64,000 bases of DNA from a sulfur-oxidizing endosymbiont of Gigantopelta aegis (lineage in GTDB: Bacteria > Pseudomonadota > Gammaproteobacteria > GRL18): contig NZ_JAEHGE010000001.1 in assembly GCF_016097415.1 (NCBI RefSeq), forward strand, positions 4,108,610-4,172,609. The letters are read 5' to 3'. A program made the position numbers and the translations under genes. This document shows, piece by piece, positions 46,350-56,274 of the stretch; the stretch's first letter is position 1; every line of letters begins with the position of its first letter. Below the pieces are notes generated by a model. The model saw only the letters and a program-made list of their open reading frames with translations, ran no database searches and was not told the origin of the DNA.

Positions 46350-47255
46350 ATGAACAAAAAACAACAAGAACAAGCACTCTCTGAACTGAGCCAGATCCAA
46401 AAAGAACGCTTATCCCATATTGATTTTCGCTTGATGTTTCTGGGGGTGATGCAACGCAGTGATCTCATCCAGCGTTTTGGTATGAAAGAAGCGGCAGCTA
46501 CTCGCGACATAGCCCTGTATCGTAAACTGGCTGAAGACAATATCACCTATGTCACCAAACAACGTTCCTATTTTTATAATCCCGACTTCAGACCTTTGTT
46601 TGCCTATACACCTGAGCGAGCATTGGCAGCATTATCCAGTGGCTTTGGTGATGATTATGTGGGTGAACAGGGCAAGTCAATGCTCACCTGTGATACTCCC
46701 ACACAATTAAACCAGACTCAACTGACCACCTTAGCGGTGTTAACCCGTGCCATTCACCAGCAACAAGTCGTAAAAATAACGTATTATTCGCTCTCCAGTG
46801 GCGCTTCAAAACGAGAAATAATCCCTTTTGCCCTAGTGGACAATGGGCTGCGCTGGCATATTCGAGCTTATGATCGCAAGCATAATCGCTTTGCCGATTT
46901 TGTGGTGAATAGAATCAAGAATCCCACCATCATAGCATCAGTGATTGAAGAGTCGGAAAAACAAGCAGCCGACAATCAGTGGAATCGTATTGTCGAATTA
47001 GCCATTGTGCCTCATCCTTCACTGGCACATCCGGAAACCATTGCAATGGATTATTGCATGTCATCAGATGATACATTGAGCATCAATGTCCGCGCCGCAG
47101 TGGCCGGTTATTTATTACGCCGCTGGAACATTGACTGTTCTGAAAAACATTCTCTCAAAGGCAATGAATACCATTTATGGCTAAAAAATTACCCGACCCT
47201 CTATGGCGTTGAGAATATTGTTATTGCTCCGGGCTATTCTTCGCCTCAGCACTAA
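46350..47255 (+). CDS. HTH-WYL domain transcriptional regulator
   Basis: 301 residues. N-terminal winged HTH region (FLGVMQRSDLIQRFGMKEAA, TRDIALYRKLAED), then a WYL domain (QQVVKITYYSLSSGASKREI, FALVDNGLRWHIRAYDRKHN, FADFVVNRI) and a C-terminal extension. The layout matches BrxR/CapW-like regulators, which often repress phage-defence operons and respond to DNA damage or nucleic-acid ligands. No defence operon adjoins it here. The DUF502 gene overlaps it by 35 bp in convergent orientation. Confidence 0.88.
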   Translation: MNKKQQEQALSELSQIQKERLSHIDFRLMFLGVMQRSDLIQRFGMKEAAATRDIALYRKLAEDNITYVTKQRSYFYNPDFRPLFAYTPERALAALSSGFGDDYVGEQGKSMLTCDTPTQLNQTQLTTLAVLTRAIHQQQVVKITYYSLSSGASKREIIPFALVDNGLRWHIRAYDRKHNRFADFVVNRIKNPTIIASVIEESEKQAADNQWNRIVELAIVPHPSLAHPETIAMDYCMSSDDTLSINVRAAVAGYLLRRWNIDCSEKHSLKGNEYHLWLKNYPTLYGVENIVIAPGYSSPQH

Positions 47256-47862
47256 ACAATTCACCTGAGCCTGCACCACAGGCAATGACCGTGCGCATGG
47301 CTGAATCCAAAGGCACATCAGGACAGAGTGTCACCTGAGAAGGTAGCACATGATAAATATTACCCGATGTCGGATTAGGCCCCGTAGGCATAAAAACCGT
47401 ATAGCGACCATCGGGATGTTGATCAGTGACTAAGGCCGTCACCTCAGTAGGACAGTCTTCGCCAAAAATCCGCACCTTGGCAACTTGCCCATTGGCAAAG
47501 GGTGAATTTTCAGACTGCCCGAAAATCTGCACCACCACTTCTTTGACCATACGATAACCCGGTGCGAGTTTTGATAACATATCATCAAACAAATTATGCA
47601 AAAAATTGCCGATGGAAGTCTGCACCATAAAACCGACCACAAAGCAGGTCAGGATAATAAGCGTCACCACCAATAAGTCTGCTACAATTTCTGGAAGCTG
47701 ATATGTCGTCAGAGCATAGTGGCTCAATGGCTGTATTAAATTGGTAATCATTTTAAATAGCCACTTTAGAAAGAAAGCAAAAATAGCCACTGGCAAAATC
47801 ACCACAATGCCACCAAACAAAGCGGCTTTAAAAAATTTCTTTAGACTGAAAGCTTCAATCAT
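47221..47862 (-). CDS. DUF502 membrane protein
   Basis: 213 residues. Two transmembrane helices near the N-terminus (FKAALFGGIVVILPVAIFAF and ADLLVVTLIILTCFVVGF), then a soluble part with YRMVKEVVVQIFG, YTVFMPTGPNPTSGNIYHV, VIACGAG. Typical DUF502 length and blocks. Function unknown. It precedes the WYL gene end to end and follows adenine deaminase on the same strand by about 38 bp. Confidence 0.9.
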   Translation of the reverse strand: MIEAFSLKKFFKAALFGGIVVILPVAIFAFFLKWLFKMITNLIQPLSHYALTTYQLPEIVADLLVVTLIILTCFVVGFMVQTSIGNFLHNLFDDMLSKLAPGYRMVKEVVVQIFGQSENSPFANGQVAKVRIFGEDCPTEVTALVTDQHPDGRYTVFMPTGPNPTSGNIYHVLPSQVTLCPDVPLDSAMRTVIACGAGSGELFSAEAKNSPEQ

Positions 47863-47900
47863 TTATGGTTTTCCTTAGATTTTGAGCGACAATAATCAAC

Positions 47901-49571
47901 TCACACATTCAATGTTTTAAAACTAAAATCCCGGCCATCAAATAAGCCCTTATCACTTAATTTTAATTCCGGTATCACCAACAAGGCCAAAAAAGACAGT
48001 GTCATAAAAGGTGCTGTCAGTGTAAAGCCCAGCGATTTGGCTAAATGATCAATCTGCTCATACTCCCTAGCCACATTTTCACCCGTATCCAATGACATCA
48101 AACCGGCAACTGGCAAAGCTAAGGTATGCACCCGTTCTTTATCAACCACACAAATCCCGCCTTTTATATCAATCAGCGTATTAATGGCTTTTTGAATCGC
48201 AACAATATCACAACCAATGGCAATGATATTGTGTGAATCATGCGCAACCGTTGATGCTATAGCCCCCGATTGAATCCCCGTGCCCGTGACAAAAGCATTT
48301 GCCGGCAGTGCATTTTCTTGATAACGGTTTAACACGGTTAATTGCGCAATATCGTTATCAGGCTTGGCACTTAAAATAAGCTTATCCGGGGTCACTATCT
48401 GTTGCTTAAAATCATCACTATGGCATAATTTTTCCTGAGTAAAAAGTTTGCCTTCACAGACATCAATGACGCGAATTTGACCTATAGATGCGGTGATTTC
48501 CAGTGTCTCCAAAGCAACCTTTTTTGCCTTAAAGCAATTGGGGGCGCTTTCACTGACAGATGCTAATAGCGTCTGCCCCTGCTGTGCCACTTTTTCACCA
48601 CCAAGCCAGGTGCTTTTGACAGTAAAATCCTTTAAATTATCCACTAGCACCGCATCCATAGCCTGCCCTGTCTGCAAGCAAGCTAAGGGCAATTGATAAT
48701 GCTCAACGGGGGTAATACAAGCACAAGTGAGCACATCAAACACATTATGTCCCAATGCAACTGCCGCAATGACTAATTCATTAATATGCCCATGATAAAG
48801 TTGATCAGGATGTTTATCATCACTGCAAAACATGACCTTGTCTGGATATTCACTGATCAGGGGATGCAAAGTAGTAAAATCTCTGGCCGCCGATCCCTCA
48901 CGAATCAGGATTTTCATCCCTGCAGCAATTTTGTCTCGCGCTTCAGCTAAGCTGGTACATTCATGATCAGTGGAAATACCCGCCTGTGCATATTGAGCAG
49001 CCTTATCTGACACTAAGCCCGGCGCATGACCATCAATGGGAAAACCATATTTTTTCGCCAGTGCCAGCTTCGCCATGACCTCTGGCGAAGACGACAGGAC
49101 ACCGGGGAAATTCATCATTTCGGATAAATATTTCACCTTTGAAGATGCGAAGAGTGTTTCAATATCAGCCAATGAAATTTCTGCACCCGCCGTTTCAAAC
49201 GGTGTGGCTGGCACACAAGAAGGCGCACCAAAAAACACGTTAAAGGGTGTTTTATCTGCGTTGGACAACATAAATTCCACCCCTTGAATGCCCAGCACAT
49301 TGGCAATTTCATGAGGGTCAGACACCGTGGCAATCGTGCCATGACGTACAGCCAGCCTAGCAAACTCTGACGGCAATAACATCGAACTTTCGATATGCAC
49401 ATGAGCATCGATAAAGCCGGGCAAGAGATAATCCAAACCTGGGTCTTCAGCGCCTAAAGTCTCAATATGGCTAATAATTCCCTGTTGCCAGGACAACTTA
49501 TTAGATGAGATAGTTCTAGACGAAAAATCCAATAAATTAACTTTTAATTCAAATACTTGTTCATTTGGCAT
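47901..49571 (-). CDS. ade: Adenine deaminase
   Basis: 556 residues of the amidohydrolase superfamily: PGFIDAHVHIESSMLLPSEF (metal ligands HxH), ATVSDPHEIANVLG, PIDGHAPGL, STDHECTSLAEARDKI, MFCSDDKHPDQL, and the C-terminal domain with AHDSHNIIAIGCD and LPVAGLMSL. It converts adenine to hypoxanthine for purine salvage, using two Mn/Fe ions. No purine-riboswitch fold was seen upstream. Confidence 0.95.
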   Translation of the reverse strand: MPNEQVFELKVNLLDFSSRTISSNKLSWQQGIISHIETLGAEDPGLDYLLPGFIDAHVHIESSMLLPSEFARLAVRHGTIATVSDPHEIANVLGIQGVEFMLSNADKTPFNVFFGAPSCVPATPFETAGAEISLADIETLFASSKVKYLSEMMNFPGVLSSSPEVMAKLALAKKYGFPIDGHAPGLVSDKAAQYAQAGISTDHECTSLAEARDKIAAGMKILIREGSAARDFTTLHPLISEYPDKVMFCSDDKHPDQLYHGHINELVIAAVALGHNVFDVLTCACITPVEHYQLPLACLQTGQAMDAVLVDNLKDFTVKSTWLGGEKVAQQGQTLLASVSESAPNCFKAKKVALETLEITASIGQIRVIDVCEGKLFTQEKLCHSDDFKQQIVTPDKLILSAKPDNDIAQLTVLNRYQENALPANAFVTGTGIQSGAIASTVAHDSHNIIAIGCDIVAIQKAINTLIDIKGGICVVDKERVHTLALPVAGLMSLDTGENVAREYEQIDHLAKSLGFTLTAPFMTLSFLALLVIPELKLSDKGLFDGRDFSFKTLNV

Positions 49572-49739
49572 TATTACAACTCATGGTATTCAGTGAGGGC
49601 AGAATTTTTGTGATCGCTCATGGTACATTTTATATAAATCTTAGAATTAAAATATCATAATTTTCCATGAATTGATTGAAAAACATCTATAAGTTTCCTA
49701 TCCTAAGTTAACGATATTAATATTTTAGGATACAGGAAT

Positions 49740-50471
49740 ATGTCCTCCCTCAAATTCACTTTTCACTATTCATTCTTTTTTATCCTGTTTATCAACCTTA
49801 TAAACAGCTCCGCATGGGCTGAACCCGTCATTGTTTTTTCATCGGGCAAGGCTGATCCTTTTGTGACTACCGCACATGATGGTTTCTATGACTTAATTTT
49901 AAAAGAAATGTTTCAGCGCATTGGCTTATCTGCAAAAGCAGAGCTACAGCCATCCGAACGTTCACTCATTAATGCCAACTCAGGCATTAATGATGGCAAT
50001 GTAGCACGAATTATTGGCCTGGAGAAAAAATATAAAAACTTAATTCGAGTCCCCGAAAAGATGGTTGACTATGAATTTGTTGCTTTCACAAAAAATAAAA
50101 ATATCACGATTAAAAACTGGGATAGTCTTGAAGCTTACAATATCGCCTATATCACTGGCTGGAAAATTTTTGAAAAAAACGTCAAACACTATAAGTCATT
50201 AGTCAGAACACAAAATATTGAGCAACTTTTTCAATTACTTGAAAAAAATAGAATTGATATCGCCTTATATGACCGCTGGAGTGGTGCTTGGAAAGTGAAA
50301 CAGCTAAAAAGTGATATTTTTCACCTTCAACCACCCATTGTTAGTAAAAAAATGTATCTTTATGTCCATAAAAAACATAAGGCTCTAATCCCGTCACTGA
50401 CTAAAAGTCTGCAATCAATGAAAGAAGACGGTACCTATCAACAAATCTTCAAAAAAACATTACATCATTAA
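49740..50471 (+). CDS. Periplasmic solute-binding protein (SBP_bac_3-like)
   Basis: 243 residues with a signal peptide (FFFILFINLINSSAWA, cleavage near AWA/EP). The mature part begins VIVFSSGKADPFVTTAHDGF and has the two-lobe type-3 solute-binding pattern (ERSLINANSGINDGNVARI, IDIALYDRWSGAWKVKQL, SLQSMKEDGTYQQIFKKTL). No permease or ATPase is adjacent, so it may be an orphan sensor or transport component. AGGA lies upstream of ATG. Confidence 0.8.
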   Translation: MSSLKFTFHYSFFFILFINLINSSAWAEPVIVFSSGKADPFVTTAHDGFYDLILKEMFQRIGLSAKAELQPSERSLINANSGINDGNVARIIGLEKKYKNLIRVPEKMVDYEFVAFTKNKNITIKNWDSLEAYNIAYITGWKIFEKNVKHYKSLVRTQNIEQLFQLLEKNRIDIALYDRWSGAWKVKQLKSDIFHLQPPIVSKKMYLYVHKKHKALIPSLTKSLQSMKEDGTYQQIFKKTLHH

Positions 50472-50504
50472 CCTGAAACCATTAATCTAGAACAGGTAAT
50501 ATCA

Positions 50505-51062
50505 ATGGCAATTAAAGCCGCCATCTACAAAGTTAAGCTGGCAATCAGTGACTGTGATAGGAATTATTTCCAGAGCCATGAATTAACCCTTTCCTGCCAC
50601 CCTTCTGAAACTGAATCACGCATGATGGTACGTCTATTGGCTTTTGCTTTATATGCCAGTGATGAACTAACTTTCACCAAGGGCCTATGTGCTGACGATG
50701 AACCTGACTTGTGGAATAAAAACCTCAGTGGTGAAATTGAACAATGGATCAGTTTAGGACAAATTGACGAAAAACAGTTGAGAAAATCACTGGGGCGTTC
50801 AAAGCAAGTCATTATTGTGACTTATAACGGCCATAAGTCATCTCTTTGGTGGGAAAAAAATCAGTCCAAATACCAACAATTAAATCACTTACAAATCATT
50901 AATATCAACGCAGATGAAGTCGCTGCAATGCTAGATTTAGTCTCTAGAAATATGGATTTACAGGTGACCATTCAGGATAGTATCCTTTGGTTGAGTGACT
51001 CTAAAAATATTGATAGCCAAACACTTATCATCGAACCGGAAGTTTGGTTAAGAAGCAAATAA
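50505..51062 (+). CDS. yaeQ: YaeQ family protein
   Basis: 185 residues: MAIKAAIYKVKLAISDCDRN, LSCHPSETESRMMVRLLAFA, CADDEPDLWNKNLSGEIEQW, KSLGRSKQVIIVTYN. These conserved blocks identify the YaeQ family, which has a PD-(D/E)XK nuclease-like fold of unknown role. It lies 33 bp after the solute-binding protein. Confidence 0.93.
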   Translation: MAIKAAIYKVKLAISDCDRNYFQSHELTLSCHPSETESRMMVRLLAFALYASDELTFTKGLCADDEPDLWNKNLSGEIEQWISLGQIDEKQLRKSLGRSKQVIIVTYNGHKSSLWWEKNQSKYQQLNHLQIININADEVAAMLDLVSRNMDLQVTIQDSILWLSDSKNIDSQTLIIEPEVWLRSK

Positions 51063-51168
51063 AAAAAGATTAAAACTACAATTTGGCAACCAAATATTTT
51101 TATTTTATCGATATGCGGGCACAATCGGGCATCAAATACCTTTCAGATATCTGTTGTTAAGCACACAA

Positions 51169-51366
51169 TCAACTACCCAGAATATCCTTTTTTACACTTG
51201 CTAGAGCACTCTCAATCGCAGCAAAGATAATCTTATCTGACTTTTTATTATCATTTTCAGGGATATCCCAATCCATTGCCCGGCGATATTTTTCAATCAA
51301 TTGTTTGACGTCGTCTACTATTTCACTATGGTAACGATTAATTTCTATGTGCTGCATATCGCTCAT
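51169..51366 (-). CDS. Small hypothetical protein
   Basis: 65 residues, MSDMQHIEINRYHSEIVDDV... ending SVKKDILGS, predicted mainly helical and mixed charge. A strong ribosome site (AGGAG, 6 nt before ATG) supports it as a real gene. No family recognised. Confidence 0.6.
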   Translation of the reverse strand: MSDMQHIEINRYHSEIVDDVKQLIEKYRRAMDWDIPENDNKKSDKIIFAAIESALASVKKDILGS

Positions 51367-51615
51367 ATATTTCTCCTGAAATAAAGAAACCTAACAGATG
51401 ATAATAAACCATCTATTATCATAAAAAAGTGGTTATATACTACTAGGACTGAATATAACATAAGAAGTTCTGTATAAACTAAATTAATTATTAATCAGTG
51501 ATTTATTGTGGGTTAATAGTGGACAACAATATTACTATTTTTTATTCTTGATCTATATTTTAAAAACTATACTTTGAGTAATACCAGAGCATCCATAGAT
51601 TGATATTCCGCTGAA
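51367..51615. other. A+T-rich intergenic region
   Basis: About 250 bp between the small hypothetical gene and the DUF202 gene. It is very A+T-rich, with a short TAGATGGTTTATTATC-like mirror near 51400. No gene, terminator or repeat was recognised. Confidence 0.5.
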
Positions 51616-52074
51616 GTGTCAGTATATTCTATGGTAGCATTAGATAATATTTTACTGGCGGCAAAGGAACTAATATTGGCATTACAACAGAATAACTCAG
51701 GAAACAAATATTCCGAACCGAAAAAACCTGATAGCAATAACCTTGCTCTGGATAGAACGGTCCTAGCCAATGAAAGAACCTATCAGGCCTGGATTCGAAC
51801 TGGTCTGGCAGCTCTAATTTCCGCTTTGGGTATTGAAAAATTTATGAATGATGTAGAGCCTGTCTGGCCACTTATGATGGTAACTATTATACTGCTTATC
51901 TTCAGTGCGGCCGCATTTTTGTTATCAGCCTGGCGTTATGAACATCTGCATGTAAAAATATCGCATCTTGAAGTCGATTTACTACCCGTCAAAATTGTCA
52001 AAGTGTTAAGTATATTACTGGCCAGTTGTTCTGTGCTTGCCATTATTGATTTATTAATAACAACATCCAAATAA
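51616..52074 (+). CDS. DUF202 membrane protein
   Basis: 152 residues from GTG 51616, or ATG 51631. The DUF202 signature is LANERTYQAWIRTGLAALIS. Three transmembrane helices follow: that segment, PLMMVTIILLIFSAAAFLLSAW, and VKVLSILLASCSVLAIIDLL. DUF202 proteins are small inner-membrane proteins of unknown function. The adjacent gene also encodes a membrane protein. Confidence 0.82.
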   Translation: MSVYSMVALDNILLAAKELILALQQNNSGNKYSEPKKPDSNNLALDRTVLANERTYQAWIRTGLAALISALGIEKFMNDVEPVWPLMMVTIILLIFSAAAFLLSAWRYEHLHVKISHLEVDLLPVKIVKVLSILLASCSVLAIIDLLITTSK

Positions 52075-52128
52075 AACATTAGCAGGATAGATACCCTATG
52101 GAGCAGACAAAAATAGAGATTAGAATTA

Positions 52129-52458
52129 TTGCGAGCAGTCTGGTTTATGGAGTTTAAAAAAAAACCACTTAAAGGCATTCAGTCAATATGGGTACCCGTT
52201 TCTTTATTAAGCGGCTTATTACTGCTGTCACTTATTATTCAACTGACATTATCCTGGTTGTCCTATAACCGCATCACTCCGGTAAATCAGCATGCTGAAC
52301 AGCTGGGGGAAATTCAGGCTTTTTTGTATCAAGTAGAAACCACCTTAGCCAGTCAACTACCGGCAAATGAACGCTTAAAAGATACAGAGCGAATTGCTCT
52401 GAAAAATTATTTACAAAGCCTGCTGGATCAAAAAAATAATGGCTCTTCTCCGCTTTGA
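52129..52458 (+). pseudogene. Single-pass membrane protein interrupted by a MITE
   Basis: It starts at TTG 52129 or ATG 52147 and encodes one transmembrane helix (VSLLSGLLLLSLIIQLTLSW), then a helical periplasmic-looking segment (EIQAFLYQVETTLASQ). The last codons before the stop come from the MITE at 52441. With the MITE removed the frame would end NIKKSKKTAIFKHLS soon after, so the loss is only of the C-terminal end and some function may remain. Family not recognised. Confidence 0.6.
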
Positions 52459-52637
52459 TGAGTGAACAACTTATCCATTTCAGCCTATAGAGCTCATCTT
52501 TATTTGGCTGAGCAACATAAGCAAGGTTATGTGTATAGGTAAAACTATAAAAAGCCTTCTTGATAAGAAAAGTTTTTATGTATCAATGCTTAACAGGGTT
52601 TTGAATGTGAATTTACACTCATCAAAGCGGAGAAGAA
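52441..52637. mobile_element. MITE with ISL3-like ends, 197 bp
   Basis: GGCTCTTCTCCGCTTTGATG(AGTG) at the left and its complement (ending GGAGAAGAACC) at the right form inverted repeats of about 24 bp. GG(C/T)TCTT ends are typical of ISL3 elements. Flanks AAAATAAT and AAAATATA resemble an 8-bp duplication with changes. No coding capacity. Confidence 0.7.
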
Positions 52638-52748
52638 CCAAAATATAAAAAAGAGTAAAAAAACAGCTATATTTAAGCATTTAAGTTGAACTATTAGGCG
52701 TTCAAATGATCAGATCAAGTAGACCAATACTTATAGCGAACTGATCAA

Positions 52749-54046
52749 ATGAACAAAATCTATATTAAACAACTTGGAAATAAATGCAAAAAGTTTTTTT
52801 CAGAAAAGACATTAAATGATTTGGGGAAATCCTTAAAACTGGCATCACGCTGTAGGCAAATAACACCTTACCGATTGGGCATGGCTTTTATAACGGTTCT
52901 TTCACAACATGAGATAAAAACAATAGCAGATCTTCATCGAGGATTTAATAATCTGTTTGGGATCAATATTGCTTATAAGCCATTTCATAACCAACTACGA
53001 AAGAAGCAATTCCCTGTTTTTATGCGTCATATGTTAGAACATTTACTCAATGAGTTTGCCTATCAATCACTGGCATTTAACAAAGGTAGTCCATTTGAAA
53101 TATTTAAGAAAATCCTATTACAGGATGGTTCTTCTTTTGCTGTTAATCCCAAATTAAAAGACAAGCTTCCTGGTCGTTTCAGCCACTATAACCCAGCGGC
53201 AGTTGAGTTGCATGTTGCATTGGATTTATATTCAGAAACACCTGAGACGATTATATTAACTCCCGACACAAATGCTGAAGCCCAATATTTACCAAAGCCT
53301 GAGCAATTAGAAGACACTTTAATTATGGGAGACAGAGGCTATTTTAAAAAGGATTACATGTATCGTGTATTACAACAAAGCAGTGTTTATTGCATCATTA
53401 AAGCGACTTCAGCAATAAACCCTAATGTTAAAAAAGTACTGATCGATGATAAACAGCTTAAGAAATTTTCAAATAAAAAGCTCAAAGACATAAAAGAAAA
53501 ATTATCTAAAACTGATGTAATTGATATGGATATTCAATGGGAAGAAAAAGATAAAATAATTAATTGCCGAATGATTGTTAGTTGGAACCCCGTGGCCAAT
53601 TACTTTCAATATTTAACGACAAATTTGCCACGAGATACATTTTCACCAGAACATATTATTGAAGCGTACCGACTTCGCTGGCAAATTGAGTTGATGTTTA
53701 AAGAATGGAAATCATTTGCCAATCTGAGGACATTTGTCACTGAAAAAGAAGCCATTGTTGAGGGGCTGATTTGGGCTTCCTTATGTGCGGCCATTTTAAA
53801 AGGTTTATTGCCCATGTTGCTCAAAAGGCGACAGGCGTTGCCATTTCAACACACAAAGTGGCTAAATCTGCTTGTTACTTTATGGGTGATATTATGAATT
53901 CAATAATACATGACCCCGATAAAATCAGAATGGCTCTTGAAAAAGCGATTCTATTTTTAAAAAACAATACTCGGCGTGATAGTATAAAGCGAGATAAAAA
54001 ATCTGGGCGATCAAAACTGGGGCTAAACCCTCTATATGGAGCGTAA
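52749..54046 (+). pseudogene. IS4-family transposase (frameshifted)
   Basis: The first frame runs 52749-53897: LQDGSSFAVNPKLKDKLPGR (DDE Asp), ETIILTPDTNAEAQYLPKPE, LIMGDRGYFKKDYMY, and YRLRWQIELMFKEWKSF (Glu, YREK-like). A one-base loss in the A run at 53798-53801 then shifts frame, and the true C-terminus continues as RFIAHVAQKATGVAISTHKV to GLNPLYGA at 54046. This is an IS4-type transposase; the element's ends could not be resolved. Confidence 0.85.
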
Positions 54047-54148
54047 ATTTATGATGTTAAAAATTCATAATTCCTTAAGGTCCAGCCTATGAGAAAATAT
54101 TAAATTTTAAAATATAGCAGAAAGAAGTCAGTCATTATCAGAATACAC

Positions 54149-55532
54149 CTAATTTCTTAACCAATAATTAAATCTATAGAGTTTAATCAATAATTCTTTA
54201 ATTGATTCAAATTCTTCTGCTCTAATCGACTCATCATTGGAAAGGTTAAAGCTAAGTTTATTTAATCGTTTAGATATCTGCCAAGATAACGAATCCCCTT
54301 TTGATTCAACCCATGCATCAAGTGATTGTTTGTGATCCATGTCCAATAATAGATGTCGTAACACATGAGGTTGCTTGCTTAACTTTATTTTTTGACAAAA
54401 CCGTATCCATTCATTGATTTTTTTTATTCCAATAAATAATATCAATATCATCAGTAAGCACAGAATTAATAAAATAACATAGAATAAATATTGCCAATTT
54501 TGTGGAATGTAAGTTGCAGTAGGTAAACGTTTACTCAATAATTTCATTTTTCCTTCCTGCACATCAAAATATTGCAATTCAATTACTGGAGACTGCTTTA
54601 AACTCCACGCTGGTACTGGAAATCGGAAAACTTGCTTATTATCATACTTACTTACTTAGTTGAATGTCAGCTAATAATACACCCATTTTTTTGGCTATTT
54701 GTGTACGTATGCCATAGACTTCTTCCATTAGTAAGCTAGAGTTTTTAATTTCAACTAACCAAAATGGCCGATTGTTTTTGTCATCAAGGTAAGCACTAAG
54801 ACTAAGATGACCAACAGGTACCGTGGGTGGTATATAGCTTGGTAATGGTTTAACATTGATAGTAATATAAGGTAAATGAAAACGCCATCGCCCCCTACCA
54901 CGTTGTATGATTTTTGGGGGTTCGAGTGATATAAATCCTGATTTCTGTGCAGTTAATAACCACCGAATTTTTACTTCATCCGGAGTTTTTTCTTGTGCTA
55001 AACTTTTCACAACAAAACTAGGGAAGTTTACTTTTTCAACAGTCACTTGATTAGAGGTCTGAAGTAGTTTCTGAACAATACTAATTTGTATTGTTTCACC
55101 CTGCCATATAGGTTTATCCGGTACGCCCTGCCAGATAGGCGTACCATTAATTCCTTTTCTAATGGCATCTGTGACTTTAATGCTAATAGGACGTGCAATT
55201 GCACCACCTAAGGCTAACGCATGCAGTACAAGATTGCCACTGCGCCTTGGATATAGATGTACAATTTCGGTTTGTTTTAGTAAGCCATTAGTCAAGTTTT
55301 CATCATCAATACTTTGATGATTAACAAAAAATTCGCGATACCAGCCTTGAAGATTTGCTTTTCCAGGAAGTTCATCACCGGTATAAACAAGTTTAACTGA
55401 TAGGAATTTGCCCATTTCAATCGTTGTTTTAGAGGGTATGATTTTAAAATTGGAATTGCTTGCACTATAACAGGGAGATATCATTGATAACAATAACAAT
55501 AATAGAGAGAGATTAAAAAAAAATTTCACCAT
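54149..55532 (-). pseudogene. batD-like gene with tetranucleotide-repeat frameshift
   Basis: The first part, 54648-55532, has a signal peptide (LLLLLLSMISPCYS) and BatD-like strands (IPSKTTIEMGKFLSVKLVYT, LYPRRSGNLVL, VEIKNSSLLMEEVYGIRTQI). At 54646-54658 the minus strand reads (AAGT)3-type repeats. One unit fewer would fuse it to the second part, which continues VFRFPVPAWSLKQSPVIELQ, a transmembrane helix (YLFYVILLILCLLMILILFI) and a cytoplasmic tail to 54149. BatD proteins work with VWA-domain Bat proteins in envelope stress. The break may be reversible. Confidence 0.8.
54646..54658. repeat. AAGT/ACTT tetranucleotide repeat in batD
   Basis: ACTTACTTACTTA is three tetranucleotide units and puts the downstream batD sequence out of frame. 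Removing one unit restores QLSKYDNKQVFRFPVPAWSL. Confidence 0.9.
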
Positions 55533-56023
55533 GGTCGAACACCTTCAATGATGATAGGCTCATCCGGTAGATAATGAATTCCTGCTTCAATAGGCATTAA
55601 TTGATTTAATAATTGCGCGGTTTGATAAGGTGAATTAAGCTGTTTGGAAGAAACCCAAAAATCTTTACTTTTAGACTCATAATCTCCAATGTTTCCATTT
55701 AAAGAATTGTTATACCGTTTCAAACCACGTTCTAATAATTGGCTAAACATTTTTTGTTGTTCAGCACCTTTAAAACTAGCAATGAAATTTTGTTTAAGCT
55801 TTGTTTGTTTTAAATAGAGACCATCCGCTATTAATTCATTAAATTCCTCAGGTATTTTTCGTGCCGCAGCAAACCATTCAGCCCGTTGCTGCGTTTTAGT
55901 AATGTCTGCAATACGACGATGTACTGCAATGCTCATACTATCAGAAAAGCTTTTGTTTAAGCGTGTTTTATTCTTATCGACACCTAATAATTGTGCATCA
56001 TTAAAAAGTATAGTAATCTTCAT
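55526..56023 (-). CDS. Bat-operon-associated protein, 5'-truncated by IS remnant
   Basis: 165 residues, mainly helical (SMSIAVHRRIADITKTQQRA, FSQLLERGLKRYNN), ending IHYLPDEPIIIEGVRPW. Its end overlaps the batD start by 7 bp, indicating translational coupling. The start ATG (56021-56023) lies inside the IS3 tail fragment that begins about 56016, so the original 5' part has been replaced and the present start comes from the IS. Family not recognised; probably the C-terminal half of a bat-cluster protein. Confidence 0.55.
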   Translation of the reverse strand: MKITILFNDAQLLGVDKNKTRLNKSFSDSMSIAVHRRIADITKTQQRAEWFAAARKIPEEFNELIADGLYLKQTKLKQNFIASFKGAEQQKMFSQLLERGLKRYNNSLNGNIGDYESKSKDFWVSSKQLNSPYQTAQLLNQLMPIEAGIHYLPDEPIIIEGVRPW

Positions 56024-56138
56024 CTATTTAAAGTTAACATGAGAAACTAAAATGATAGGAAATACAAAATGACAAAAATCACTTGAAACAGCCAAAAAAA
56101 TATTTAGAAAACTGTCCGGAAAAGTGTTGACACATCAT
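56016..56138 (+). mobile_element. Solo fragment of IS3 tail
   Basis: It matches the reverse complement of 26782-26895 in copy A, starting CTTCATCT, passing GTTAACATGAGAAACT and ending in the terminus CCGGAAAAGTGTTGACACAT(CA). The rest of the element is missing. Confidence 0.88.
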
Positions 56139-56274
56139 TTTTTGAGCGAGCAATTGGTAAAGAGGTACGTACACATGCGGCATAAGTTGTGGAAAAGAGT
56201 AAGACAATTAGCATGTTTATTAAAAAAAGTTTGTTTATCATGTTGTCTTTTCTTGTTTAGGTCTGCGAATGGTG

